Assembly (NCBI GenBank): GCA_028289325.1
Contig: JANQQN010000005.1
Location: 1 to 51,291, forward strand
Direction of reading: 5' to 3'
Length of the DNA: 51,291 nucleotides
Origin: Myxococcota bacterium
Lineage (GTDB): Bacteria; Myxococcota; Kuafuiibacteriia; Kuafuiibacteriales; Kuafuiibacteriaceae
Part shown: positions 8,341 to 17,175 of the stretch, piece by piece
How the letters are laid out: every line of letters starts with the position of its first letter
How positions within the stretch are numbered: position 1 is the first letter of the stretch
Made by a program: the position numbers and the translations under genes
Notes under the pieces: model-generated
Told to the model about the DNA's origin: nothing
Databases searched by the model: none
Seen by the model: only the letters and a program-made list of their open reading frames with translations

Positions 8341-9918
8341 TTAGGGATGGTCGTTGGACGGAGAACCTTGTTTCTCCGTGCTCCGACCGCCGTCACCGTC
8401 TCGTCTCGACACTGACCCGAGCCCGCGTTGTATCGGTCGGTATTGGATGGCTTCCGCCATGTGAGGGGCACCGACCTGATCGGTGGCATCGAGATCGGCG
8501 ATCGTTCGGGCCACGCGTAAGATACGTTCCAGGCTGCGGGCGGTGAGCTGGAGTCGGTGCAAAGACTTCTCCAAGAGTCGCTCCGCGTTCGAGTCCAACC
8601 GAGCCAGAGCTCGCAGACGTCGTCCGTTCAGCTCCGCATTGGCGGCACTCGATCGACGATACGCGCGTTCGCGGGCCGCCTGCACCCGCGCTCGGACCTG
8701 TGCCGAGGCTTCGCCGGACTGAGCTCTCATCAGCGCATCGGGCGAAACGGGCGGAGTTTGAACGACCATGTCGATTCGGTCGAGAAGAGGGCCCGAGATG
8801 CGACCCAGATAGCGATAGATCTCGTCCGGGCGGCAAAGGCAGCGGCCGGAATCGTGACCGGCCCATCCGCACGGGCAAGGATTGGCCGCCGCGACCAGCA
8901 TGAACGCGGCGGGCAATCGCACCACGTGGCGCGCTCGAGCGATGGTTACCTGGCGGTCTTCCAGCGGCTGACGGAGGCTTTCCAGCGCCCGACGCGGCAG
9001 CTCGGGGGCTTCGTCGAGAAAGAGAACGCCCCGATGGGCGAGGGAGACCTCGCCGGGCCGAATCGGGCTCCCGCCGCCGACGAGAGCGACTTCGCTTATC
9101 GTGTGGTGCGGAGCGCGAAACGGACGTCGTTCGAGCAGGCTCGCGCCGCTCGCGGTCAGGCCGGCCGCCGACCAAATCTTGCTGACGGCGAGCCGTTCGT
9201 CCGGCTGAAGCTCGGGGAGGATGGATGGCAGCCGCCGGGCGAGCATGGTCTTGCCGGCTCCCGGGCTGCCTACGAACAACAGGTTGTGACCACCGGCCGC
9301 CGCGACCTCGAGGGCCCGACGAGCCAGGGGCTGGCCGCGAACGTCGGCCAGATCCAGTTCATTGCCGGCGGCCGGTACCGGCGCCGCGGGTGGCGTCGGC
9401 AGCCGCTCGCCGTCGCGAAGGTGGGCCACGACTGCCCCAAGACTGGGCGCGGCGATGATCTGGATTCCCGGAAGCTCGCGAGCTTCATGGGCGTTGCGGG
9501 CGGGCACGATCAGGCGCTCCGCGCCGTGTTCTTGAGCCATGGCCGCGATCGGGAGAACGCCTCGTACGCCGCGCACGGCCCCCGACAGCGCGAGCTCGCC
9601 AACCGCGACCGTGTCGCGGACGAGGGAAGGGTCGATGTGCTCGGCGGCCACCAGCAACGACAGGGCCATCGGTAGATCCAGGGCCGCCCCGTCTTTTCGA
9701 AGCCCGGCCGGCGCGAGGTTGATCGTCACCCGCTTGTGGGGGAGGTCGAGCTCGCAGGACCGCAGAGCGGCCTGTATCCGGTATCGGGCCTCCTGAACCG
9801 CGGCGTCACCCAGCCCGATGATCGAGAACCCAGGAAGACCTTGGCTGAGCTCCGTCTCGACCTCCACCGGCCACGCGTCGACGCCGACGAGGGTCGCCGC
9901 CTGCACACTCGAAAGCAC
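8341..9918 (-). CDS. comM: YifB/ComM family Mg-chelatase-like AAA+ ATPase
   Basis: A 525-residue member of the ComM/YifB family. ComM is a hexameric helicase that helps integrate transformed DNA by branch migration in naturally competent bacteria, and the family is widespread beyond them. The N-terminal Lon-like fold covers residues 1-170 (VEVETELSQGLPGFSIIGL). The AAA+ core has Walker A GSPGAGKT at 217-224 and Walker B LFLDEAPEL, with RAPHHTISEVALVGGG between them. The family Cys cluster NPCPCGWAGHDSGRC and the C-terminal Mg-chelatase lid are also present. A polar tail of about 30 residues follows. It sits 99 bases downstream of the M23 peptidase gene on the same strand. Confidence 0.93.
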   Translation of the reverse strand: MLSSVQAATLVGVDAWPVEVETELSQGLPGFSIIGLGDAAVQEARYRIQAALRSCELDLPHKRVTINLAPAGLRKDGAALDLPMALSLLVAAEHIDPSLVRDTVAVGELALSGAVRGVRGVLPIAAMAQEHGAERLIVPARNAHEARELPGIQIIAAPSLGAVVAHLRDGERLPTPPAAPVPAAGNELDLADVRGQPLARRALEVAAAGGHNLLFVGSPGAGKTMLARRLPSILPELQPDERLAVSKIWSAAGLTASGASLLERRPFRAPHHTISEVALVGGGSPIRPGEVSLAHRGVLFLDEAPELPRRALESLRQPLEDRQVTIARARHVVRLPAAFMLVAAANPCPCGWAGHDSGRCLCRPDEIYRYLGRISGPLLDRIDMVVQTPPVSPDALMRAQSGEASAQVRARVQAARERAYRRSSAANAELNGRRLRALARLDSNAERLLEKSLHRLQLTARSLERILRVARTIADLDATDQVGAPHMAEAIQYRPIQRGLGSVSRRDGDGGRSTEKQGSPSNDHP

Positions 9919-10017
9919 GCCCCCACCCGAAGCAAGGTGAATGCCAGACCCTCCAACTGACCCTCATTTGGCCTGAACGGTCGATATCGTCGGTTTTCGC
10001 GGTGTTCGGACATCCGG

Positions 10018-11040
10018 CTACCGACGAGCGCCGAAGCGTCGGAACCGGTCGGCGCGTAGCGGTCGTCTCCGCGGCGTTGACAGCAGCTCGAGGGGGTCGA
10101 TCGGTACGTTGCCCCTTCGAACCTCGAAGTGCAGGTGGGGGCCGGTCGCCCGGCCGGAAGAGCCCATCAGCCCGATGGTGTCGCCTCTTTCGACCCACTG
10201 TCCGCTGCGTACGAGGGCTCGCTGAAGATGGGCGTACGTCGTGAACAGGCCGTTACGGTGCCTAAGCTTGACCCGTCGCCCGTGGCCCCCCGACCACCCG
10301 GCGTCGACCACCTGACCGGGCGCCGCGGCAGTGACCCTCATCCCGGGTCGGCCACCGAGGTCGATCCCGGCGTGGAATCGAATGGAACGCCCCCGTCGTC
10401 TGATGGGGTCACGCCGGTAGCCGAAGGGGCTGGTCACGCGCTGCGGACTGACCGGCCACGCCAACTCGACGGGCGCTGAATCGTGTCGCTGGCTCGGCGG
10501 GCGCATCCGCGACAGCCGGACGTTGACCTCGATGTAGATCAGCCTGACCGACGCCACGAGATCCGCCGGCGGTGCCCCGAAACGGCGCGTGCCCCGTTTG
10601 AGCTCGGTCGCGACCGTCCGCCGCATCTGCAGCAGCAGGTGCGGGTCCGAGGTGACCTTTGGTGAGGTCAGGCCGATGGTGAGGTCCGCGAGGAGCGCGC
10701 GCCACACAGCGATGACCGCGCTGGGCCATCGGCGTCCCCCGTGCTCCGGTCGGTACTCTCGATGCCAAGGCGTGAATCGCTCCAGGGTCGCCCGAACCGC
10801 GGCGGGGCTCGGCGCTTCGGGGGGCTCTTCAGACGCCGTCCACGGCGGGCGCGCTTCGTCGTCGTCGCGGGTCTCGAAGTCGGACGTTTCGTCAGCGATC
10901 GGGTCGGGTTGGGGCGGTCGACGTCGAGGACGGACGTAATCACCTTCGTCGAACTGATCGTCTAGCCAGGTCGTAGATGGCGACGGCGTGAGACACCCGC
11001 CGACGACCATCGCGCTCAACACTGGGACCACCCAACGCAC
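10018..11040 (-). CDS. M23-family peptidoglycan endopeptidase lipoprotein
   Basis: A 340-residue predicted lipoprotein: signal peptide ending in VVGGC (Cys16), a Pro/Asp-rich linker to about residue 85, a helical region (85-180), then a LytM/M23 domain. The zinc ligands are all visible: His223 and Asp227 in HAGIDLG, and His302/His304 in PHLHFE. The protein is therefore likely to be an active peptide cross-link hydrolase, unlike EnvC-type activators that lose these residues. It probably acts on peptidoglycan from a membrane anchor. The gene is divergent from the membrane protein at 11120. Confidence 0.9.
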   Translation of the reverse strand: MRWVVPVLSAMVVGGCLTPSPSTTWLDDQFDEGDYVRPRRRPPQPDPIADETSDFETRDDDEARPPWTASEEPPEAPSPAAVRATLERFTPWHREYRPEHGGRRWPSAVIAVWRALLADLTIGLTSPKVTSDPHLLLQMRRTVATELKRGTRRFGAPPADLVASVRLIYIEVNVRLSRMRPPSQRHDSAPVELAWPVSPQRVTSPFGYRRDPIRRRGRSIRFHAGIDLGGRPGMRVTAAAPGQVVDAGWSGGHGRRVKLRHRNGLFTTYAHLQRALVRSGQWVERGDTIGLMGSSGRATGPHLHFEVRRGNVPIDPLELLSTPRRRPLRADRFRRFGARR

Positions 11041-11119
11041 TCGATCGAGCAGATCGTCTGTCGCGGCGACACATTAAGACGGTGGCCATCCGCCTTGCTC
11101 CCTTGGTACGCCTCGCAAT

Positions 11120-12067
11120 GTGGCAACGACGGCTGCTCGCGTCCCTTCAAGAGAACACGTTGAAGTATCCGGAGTCCTGGACGACGGCGCCCGCATCTTT
11201 CGCTCGGGCCTCCTGCCGCTCGTACCCGTGGTCCTGGCCGCCACGGTGCCTGGCCTGCTGGCGCTCGGATGGGGATATGCGTCCCTCGAGACCGGGCCCG
11301 TGGTAGACATCGACGTCCCGCGCTACATCCGCACCCTCGCCCTGTCTGTGCTCGGGTTTATGGTGTTTCAGGGGGCCTTGGAGCCGCTTTTGTGGGCGGT
11401 GATCTACGACGCAGCCGAATCGACCGCCCGAGATGGTCGGTCGTCAGCGGTCGGCGCCCTGCGGAGAACGGTGGCTCGTTTCGGCGCTATCTTCGCCGTT
11501 GGGGCGCTGTACCTCGCAGGCGTGTATGGCCTTGTCGCGCTCGCGGCGCTCGGCGCGGTGGGGGTCGGCGGGGCGGGGTTCGTGGTCGCTTCGGGGCGGG
11601 TGGCGTTCGGCCTATCTTTGGCGGCGTTCGGCGGACTGACCGCGATCGCCAGCGTCGTCGTCTCGGGTTGGTTTGCCCTGCGGTACTCGCTGGCTTTGCC
11701 GCACGTCGTGGTGTCCACCCGGGAACCCGCCCTGTCCAGCTTCGCGCGCTCGGCGCAGATGATGAACGGAGCCTACCTGTCGGTGGGCATCGTCGCGGTC
11801 GTGTTGATGGCCATCCGTTTCGGGTTGACGATGGTGGCCGCATCGTTCGTTTCGCCGCCCAACCTTCGCCCCCTGGATGTCGACGCGCTCTTCGAGGCCC
11901 TCCCGGTTCTGGTCCGCACCCAGATCGTTCAGCAGACGATCGCGACCGTAGTGGGTGCACTATTTTCGATATATGCTGGAGCCTGTTGGGTGTCCGTCTA
12001 CCGACGGCGCCAGGCGGCGCTCGCTGCTCCGTCGGGGGCGGAAAGTACGAACGAGATCGCGGGCTGA
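11120..12067 (+). CDS. Polytopic membrane protein
   Basis: A 315-residue integral membrane protein with about six hydrophobic segments (roughly 32-52, 70-92, 120-150, 162-190, 218-242 and 275-300). The pattern of an internal conserved stretch after a transmembrane helix (LALPHVVVSTREPALSSFARSAQMM) resembles the membrane domain families linked to glycerophosphodiester phosphodiesterases and DUF975-like proteins. No catalytic domain is present, so no function is proposed. The start is GTG at 11120. It ends 129 bases before a convergent hypothetical gene. Confidence 0.75.
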   Translation: MATTAARVPSREHVEVSGVLDDGARIFRSGLLPLVPVVLAATVPGLLALGWGYASLETGPVVDIDVPRYIRTLALSVLGFMVFQGALEPLLWAVIYDAAESTARDGRSSAVGALRRTVARFGAIFAVGALYLAGVYGLVALAALGAVGVGGAGFVVASGRVAFGLSLAAFGGLTAIASVVVSGWFALRYSLALPHVVVSTREPALSSFARSAQMMNGAYLSVGIVAVVLMAIRFGLTMVAASFVSPPNLRPLDVDALFEALPVLVRTQIVQQTIATVVGALFSIYAGACWVSVYRRRQAALAAPSGAESTNEIAG

Positions 12068-12196
12068 AAGCGCTCTCGGTCGATGCGGTCCAGCCCTCGA
12101 TCCGGGTCGACGACCACCCGTTGCGGCCCATCTCGGAGGTCTCCTTTGCGTTTGGTGCTGGGGCCTTGGGGCCCGCGCACGTAGGCGTGATAGTAT

Positions 12197-12661
12197 TTAG
12201 TCGAGTCGAAGTAAGAGGTCGTTCCGGAGGACGCCAATGTACGGCTCGAGGTCGGTCGTACGAAGATGCAGCTCGGTCGAGGCGACGGTCGTTTCGGCGA
12301 TGGTGGGCGCCGCGGTCGCGGTCTGTTCGTCGTCGGAGAACGGAGAATCCCCAGCGTCGGTCAGGGCCGGCGCGAATACGGGCGCGCGCGGGCCACGTTC
12401 AGCCCGAACGAGGGAGGCCGACAGGGCCTCCTCAAGATGAGCCACGGTTTCCGTTAGGGTCTCGAGAGCACCGGATTGCTCGATTCGGTCGTATAGCGAC
12501 GAGGCGGCGATCGCCGACGGGGGTAGGGCGATGGTATCGCTCAACCCGCGCAAGGTGTCCTTCCGATCGATCTGCGGGTTTTTCGCAGAGGACCGGACCT
12601 GCTCCGTAGGTTCATCACGGAGATTCGCCGTCGCGCCTGGGGCGTCCGATCGCTCGACCAT
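12197..12661 (-). CDS. Hypothetical acidic protein
   Basis: A 154-residue protein, not recognised. It is polar and Ala/Thr-rich, with no signal peptide or membrane helix. A helical stretch lies around residues 50-90 (LYDRIEQSGALETLTETV) and the C-terminus ends in YIGVLRNDLLLRLD. Composition suggests a largely disordered protein with one amphipathic helix. The ATG start is divergent from map, 74 bases away. It is preferred over overlapping frames because its composition is protein-like and its context is clean, but it could be non-coding. Confidence 0.5.
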   Translation of the reverse strand: MVERSDAPGATANLRDEPTEQVRSSAKNPQIDRKDTLRGLSDTIALPPSAIAASSLYDRIEQSGALETLTETVAHLEEALSASLVRAERGPRAPVFAPALTDAGDSPFSDDEQTATAAPTIAETTVASTELHLRTTDLEPYIGVLRNDLLLRLD

Positions 12662-12735
12662 ACCTAGATAGTATCGTCAAACTGGGCGACAGGATGTCGC
12701 CGTTTATCGTAGTGAATGAAAGCTGAGGTTACGTC

Positions 12736-13533
12736 GTGAGTAAGCACCCCATCGTCAAAAGCGCCGCCGAAATCGATGCCATGCGGGAGGCCTGCAAGCT
12801 CGCCGCTCGAACCCTCAGGATGGCCGGCGAGCTGGTCAAGCCGGGGATAGCGACGGAGGCGATCAACGAGGCGGTGCACCAATACACGATCGACCATGGG
12901 GCGGTCCCGGCCCCGCTCAACTACGGCGAGGATAGGGATCGTGGTATTCCGCCGTTTCCCAAATCGGTCTGTACGTCCGTGAACGAGGTCATCTGTCACG
13001 GGATCCCCCGCGCGGATGAGGTCCTCGAAGACGGCGACATCATCAACATCGACGTCACGTGCATCCTGGACGGATTTCATGGCGATACCTCCCGCACGTT
13101 TTTGGTCGGCGAGGTCAGTCCGGAAGCGAAGCAGCTGGTCGAGGTCACCTGGGACTGCATGTTGAAGGGTATCGAGACCATCAAACCCAAGAGTCGCGTC
13201 CGGGATATCGGGACGACGATCCAGCAGTACGCCGAACGATTCGGCTATGGGGTGGTCCGCGAGTACGTCGGGCACGGCATCGGACGGAGCTTTCACGAGG
13301 CGCCTCAGATTCCGCACTGGCGTAGCCCAGGGCCGACGCTACGTCTTCGGCCGGGAATGATTTTCACGGTGGAGCCGATGATCAACCTCGGAACCCACGA
13401 GACGATCCTCGATCCTGACGACGGCTGGACGGTCCGCACTCAAGACGGAAAGCTGTCCGCCCAGTTCGAGCATACGGTGTTGGTCACCGAGTCCGGCCAC
13501 GACATCCTGACCGACTGGAAATACATCGAATAG
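12736..13533 (+). CDS. map: Methionine aminopeptidase, type I
   Basis: Map removes the initiator Met from nascent proteins at the ribosome. The 265-residue protein has all five metal ligands of the pita-bread fold: Asp106 (NIDVT), Asp117 (GDTSR), His180 (VGHGIG), Glu213 (TVEPM) and Glu245 (QFEHT), plus the substrate-binding His89 in VICHGI. It starts with GTG, preceded by GAGG about nine bases upstream. No N-terminal zinc finger is present. It stands alone, ending five bases before the convergent TolQ-TolR-like gene. Confidence 0.95.
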   Translation: MSKHPIVKSAAEIDAMREACKLAARTLRMAGELVKPGIATEAINEAVHQYTIDHGAVPAPLNYGEDRDRGIPPFPKSVCTSVNEVICHGIPRADEVLEDGDIINIDVTCILDGFHGDTSRTFLVGEVSPEAKQLVEVTWDCMLKGIETIKPKSRVRDIGTTIQQYAERFGYGVVREYVGHGIGRSFHEAPQIPHWRSPGPTLRLRPGMIFTVEPMINLGTHETILDPDDGWTVRTQDGKLSAQFEHTVLVTESGHDILTDWKYIE

Positions 13534-13537
13534 CGAC

Positions 13538-15025
13538 TCAGGGTCTGAGCACGAATCGCAAGCCGAGCCCCGGTAGTCCGCAATCGCCCTTGTCGGGGCA
13601 AGCGCCGTCCACCGCGCTCAGGACATCGATGAATCGCCCGTAGGTCGTCATCTCGGCGGCCGCGGCGGTCATTCGGACGATGACCACCGGCGCCGCGGGG
13701 CTCGGCTCGTACACGGCCGGGCGTTGGCGAGCCCAGCTCCTCAGGTCGCTGGACCAGTCCGGCGCCGCGAAGGATACTCGCCGATCGATCGATTCGATGA
13801 GTACGCCTCGATCCTCGATCACCAGGGAGATAGCGACGTGACGAGGGTTGGCGCCAACCTCCACTGGCAACTCTGCCTGCAGCGTTTTGGTGTCTTCGAG
13901 ATGTATGGCTCGCTCGATGACGAGCAGAAATCGGGATACCGAGTACCGCTTGGCGAGCGCTGTCGTCACCGACATCATCGTGTTCATGCGGATGCGGTGG
14001 TCACCGATGACCGTCACCTCCAACGGTCGAGGAAAGTCGGCGATGGGTTTGGTCATCGGCGGCGCGGTGTCCTCCCACCTCGAGGCGAGACGCCCCCGGT
14101 TCATCGTCGCGAGTTCGACCGAATGAAAGCGCACCGAGGAGGGGGAGATGGTCAGCGACGGCCACTCGCTCGTAACGATCGGCGCGCCGCCGTCGGCGCG
14201 AGGCAAAGTGACCTCGTCGAGCGCTTCGATGCGATGGGCGGCGTCAGCGGGCCACACGTCGAACGTGGTTCGCGCCCGATGGGTCGATCGCAGCTCGGCG
14301 GCGGCAACGAGCATCAGCCATCCGCCGGTGATCGCCAACAGCCACAGCACGCCAGCAACGGCGGGCCGGCCGAGACCCCGATGGGGCGCGATGATCTCCG
14401 CCAGCCGTGTTGCGACGGGCGCGCTGGCGGTGGGCCGTAAGCGGCCAGCGACCACAATCAGGGTCTTGATGAGTCGCGCTTCCCGGACTGCGGGCCGAAA
14501 CAGCCACCATTTCGTCGCCCACACCATCGCCAAGGCGGCGATGATTCCCGCGGTCTGGTCGCAGGCGCTCGCCAGTTCGGCGAACGATGGCCGGAGGTTG
14601 CCGGCGCCGTTCAGATATCGGGTCCGCAGGGGCTGAAACCGCGCATCGGCGAACAGGGCGGCCATCCGGTTCGCCGCCGTCATCAGCGCCACCAGCAGCG
14701 GACCGAAAACGGCGATCGCGGTGGCCAGCACGCTCAAGACATGGGCGATCGCCGGCGTCGCGAACGGCGCCTGGGCCGCCTGGATCAGGGCTCGGGTCAG
14801 CGACTCGTCCACCGTCGAGGCACGATTTAGACCTTCGATGAACGCGCTGAAGATCGAACGATGGGGCTCCAGTAAGGCCTGAACGGCGCGGGGCAGCCGG
14901 TCCCCATCTTCGGCCGCCGATATCAGGCGTCGGAGCGACAGCCACTCGAACGCCGTCTGGACGATAACCACCACCGCCACGACCGCCACTGCGGTCCACG
15001 CGATGATCCCGGTGAGGTCGGTCAT
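13538..15025 (-). CDS. TolQ/ExbB-like and TolR/ExbD-like fusion membrane protein
   Basis: A 495-residue protein with about four predicted membrane helices (roughly 8-30, 92-118, 150-178 and 222-245) followed by about 240 periplasmic residues. The first three helices and the long loop before helix 2 resemble TolQ/ExbB/MotA proton-channel subunits. The fourth helix plus the periplasmic part resembles TolR/ExbD, most clearly in VVIVRMTAAAAEMTTYGRF followed by IDVLSAVDGAC and LGLRFVL, close to the ExbD pattern. The region PLEVTVIGDHRIRMNTMMSV may be a first, diverged copy. The family assignment is inference from motifs; I do not see the conserved TolR Asp in helix 4 with certainty. It is the last gene of a three-gene run. 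Confidence 0.6.
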   Translation of the reverse strand: MTDLTGIIAWTAVAVVAVVVIVQTAFEWLSLRRLISAAEDGDRLPRAVQALLEPHRSIFSAFIEGLNRASTVDESLTRALIQAAQAPFATPAIAHVLSVLATAIAVFGPLLVALMTAANRMAALFADARFQPLRTRYLNGAGNLRPSFAELASACDQTAGIIAALAMVWATKWWLFRPAVREARLIKTLIVVAGRLRPTASAPVATRLAEIIAPHRGLGRPAVAGVLWLLAITGGWLMLVAAAELRSTHRARTTFDVWPADAAHRIEALDEVTLPRADGGAPIVTSEWPSLTISPSSVRFHSVELATMNRGRLASRWEDTAPPMTKPIADFPRPLEVTVIGDHRIRMNTMMSVTTALAKRYSVSRFLLVIERAIHLEDTKTLQAELPVEVGANPRHVAISLVIEDRGVLIESIDRRVSFAAPDWSSDLRSWARQRPAVYEPSPAAPVVIVRMTAAAAEMTTYGRFIDVLSAVDGACPDKGDCGLPGLGLRFVLRP

Positions 15026-15049
15026 GAGGGAGGACCCTGTCGCGACATA

Positions 15050-15628
15050 TCAGTCGCCTCGCGGGTCCCGAGGCTCGGACCGGCGGGCGGCCTCGGAGAG
15101 CTCGATGTCGGCGTGGGATCGGACGGTCTTCGTCAGCAGTTGAACCGCCGCCGCGCGGACGACGCGGGCGCCTCGGCGCCCGAACGTGAAGACGAGGGTC
15201 GACGCCGTCAACGCCGTGGGCAAGAGGATCGCGAGCGCGACGAAGCTCGCGGTCAGTCCCGCGATCCGTTCGCCGGGATCCGAACGCAGCGATGCCTGCC
15301 ACGACGCGGCGGCGGCGAGGGCCGGGAACGTGCAGACCGCCGCGACCGCGACGAGGTCGCGCACCAGCGGCCGCGGCGCCGGCGCGGTCAGATGGCCGCC
15401 GAGGGCGTCGAGGATCGGGGCCAGGTCTCGGGAGCCCTGCCGGGCGTGGATCCGCGCTTCATCGGCGCGGCCCGCCCGGGCCAAACTCAACAGGCGGCCG
15501 CTTTGCGCCGTGAGCTGGCGGACGGCGCGCACCGCGAGCAAGACCGCGCTGACGGAGACGATGACGCCGATAATCACGAGGGCCATGAGCGCCGGTTGGC
15601 CAGGGAGCATCTCGACCGCCGGGGCCAT
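15050..15628 (-). CDS. Three-helix membrane protein, TolQ/ExbB-like
   Basis: A 192-residue protein with three hydrophobic segments (about 12-35, 87-108 and 118-148). A charged cytoplasmic loop between the first two (SLARAGRADEARIHARQG) gives the topology of TolQ/ExbB/MotA proton-channel subunits. Its ATG follows the stop of the preceding gene by three bases, and it ends 24 bases before the fusion gene, so the three are probably co-transcribed. It may supply channel subunits for the fusion protein. The sequence is too diverged for a firm family name. Confidence 0.6.
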   Translation of the reverse strand: MAPAVEMLPGQPALMALVIIGVIVSVSAVLLAVRAVRQLTAQSGRLLSLARAGRADEARIHARQGSRDLAPILDALGGHLTAPAPRPLVRDLVAVAAVCTFPALAAAASWQASLRSDPGERIAGLTASFVALAILLPTALTASTLVFTFGRRGARVVRAAAVQLLTKTVRSHADIELSEAARRSEPRDPRGD

Positions 15629-15631
15629 GAC

Positions 15632-15955
15632 TCAGGGGTGGAACAACGCCTCGAGCGCGCGGTGCTCGAACGACGCCAGCAGGACGCCGAGGCTCTTGAA
15701 CGCGGCGGCGGCGAAGAATCCGCCGCCGATCCCCATGCACGCGGCGACCCAAAGATGGGTACCGGGGGCGATGGCGAAGGGGACCGCGGTTCGTGTTTCG
15801 CTGAGCCGATGGGTTCCGGTGCGAGGCACAGGGCGCGACGCCTCGCGTTCGCCTTCACCGCGCGGCACGTCGTTCGCGGGACCCACGGGCCTACGCTGGG
15901 CGGAACCGAGACGGACGTCAAGCGCCGGCCCGGCTCGTCGGGGCAACCGGACCAT
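15632..15955 (-). CDS. Hypothetical single-helix membrane protein
   Basis: Up to 107 residues. The C-terminal third is a Gly/Ala-rich hydrophobic helix (about 68-95, AACMGIGGGFFAAAAFKSLG) ending in HRALEALFHP; the N-terminal 45 residues are Arg/Pro-rich and look less like real protein. A GTG at 15829 would give a 65-residue form that omits them; neither start has a clear ribosome-binding site. The stop lies three bases before the next gene, which supports reality through coupling. It is divergent from the DapB-like gene. Function unknown. Confidence 0.45.
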   Translation of the reverse strand: MVRLPRRAGPALDVRLGSAQRRPVGPANDVPRGEGEREASRPVPRTGTHRLSETRTAVPFAIAPGTHLWVAACMGIGGGFFAAAAFKSLGVLLASFEHRALEALFHP

Positions 15956-15990
15956 GGTCGCCGTGCGCGGCCCGGGTTAGCCTCCGAGCG

Positions 15991-17175
15991 ATGAGACGGC
16001 TGAAGGAGCGCATCCGCTTCGGGATCGTCGGGCTCGGTTGGGTGGGACAGGAGGTGGCCCGAGCCGCGCTCGAGGACGCCCGGGTGACCTTGGTCGGCAT
16101 CGCGGACACCGATCCCATGAAGGCGGGGCGAGACCTCGGGGAGTTGATCGGTGAGGGCCGACTGGGGCTGCCCATCGACGCGTCGGTCGAAGGCATGCTC
16201 GCTCGGACGCGACCGGAGGTCGCCGTCGTCAGCACGCAGGCCGACGTCGAATCGGTGGCGTCGGTGCTGGAGGCGTGTGTGGCGTCGGGCGCCCATGTCA
16301 TCACCACGTGCGAGAATCTGGCCGACCCCGAGCTCGGCCGAGCCCAGCTGTCGCCAGACTTCGATCTTCGGGCGCGAACGGCGGAGGTCGTGGTTCTGGC
16401 GACCGGCGTCAATCCGGGCTTCGCGATGGACCGCCTCCCCGTGACCCTGGCCCAAGCGACCCGCAACATCCGGCGGATCCGGGTGGCTCGGGTCGTCGAC
16501 GGCAGTCAGCGTCGTGCCCAGTTGCTGCAGAAGGTCGGCGTGGGTTTGACCCCCCACGGTTTCGGCGAGGCGATCCGTCGCGGCGACGTCGGCCACATCG
16601 GGCTCGCGGCCTCGGTGCGGCTCATCGCCCGGGGGCTGGGGATCTCGCTCGACAAGACCGCCGAGGTCTTCACGCCGCTGCTGGCCTCCAGCCCCGCGAC
16701 CTCGATCATCGGCGCGGTGCCGTCGGGCCGAGTTCGGGGCATTCACCAGATCGCGCGAGGTTATCGGCAGGCGCGCGAGGTGATCACCCTCGAGCTGACG
16801 ATCGCCGTCGACGAGCCGAACCCGCGAGACACGATCGACATCGTGGGCGAGCCCCCCATCCACTTCGAAGGTGAGCTGCCGGGGGATCAATGCACGGTCG
16901 CCGCGGTGCTGTCGGCGATCTCGGTGGTCGTCTCGATGGCGCCCGGTGTGCGCACCGTGCTGGAGTTGCCGGTCGAGCAGCCCGAAGAACCGCCGCGGGC
17001 GCCATCGGTGGCCGCGGTGCGCCCGACCGTCGGCCGGCGTCCGCGGCTTCGGGCGGCGATGGACGAGCGAGGCTCCAAGAAGCGGGTCGTGAGTCACAAA
17101 CACCCGGGCAAGAAGCGCCGTGGCCGAGGGTTGCTCGCGTCTGCGGGGTCCGAGCCGGAGAGGGCGGACTCCTGA
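15991..17175 (+). CDS. DapB-like NAD(P)-dependent dehydrogenase with basic tail
   Basis: A 394-residue protein. Residues 8-130 form a Rossmann fold with the dinucleotide loop GIVGLGWVGQ. The segment VVLATGVNPGFAMDRLP is characteristic of DapB-like amine/2,4-diaminopentanoate dehydrogenase relatives, in contrast to true 4-hydroxy-tetrahydrodipicolinate reductases. The C-terminal substrate domain runs to about 325. The final 60 residues are Pro-rich and then very basic (SKKRVVSHKHPGKKRRGRG), which is unusual for the family and could bind nucleic acid or just be disordered. The substrate cannot be inferred from the context. The stop overlaps the next ATG (TGATG), so it heads a coupled run. Confidence 0.8.
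   Translation: MRRLKERIRFGIVGLGWVGQEVARAALEDARVTLVGIADTDPMKAGRDLGELIGEGRLGLPIDASVEGMLARTRPEVAVVSTQADVESVASVLEACVASGAHVITTCENLADPELGRAQLSPDFDLRARTAEVVVLATGVNPGFAMDRLPVTLAQATRNIRRIRVARVVDGSQRRAQLLQKVGVGLTPHGFGEAIRRGDVGHIGLAASVRLIARGLGISLDKTAEVFTPLLASSPATSIIGAVPSGRVRGIHQIARGYRQAREVITLELTIAVDEPNPRDTIDIVGEPPIHFEGELPGDQCTVAAVLSAISVVVSMAPGVRTVLELPVEQPEEPPRAPSVAAVRPTVGRRPRLRAAMDERGSKKRVVSHKHPGKKRRGRGLLASAGSEPERADS

Noticed and set aside
8557..9675. Long plus-strand open frame opposite comM
   Set aside because: The minus strand carries clear ComM/YifB motifs; the frame is a high-GC antisense shadow without recognisable domains.
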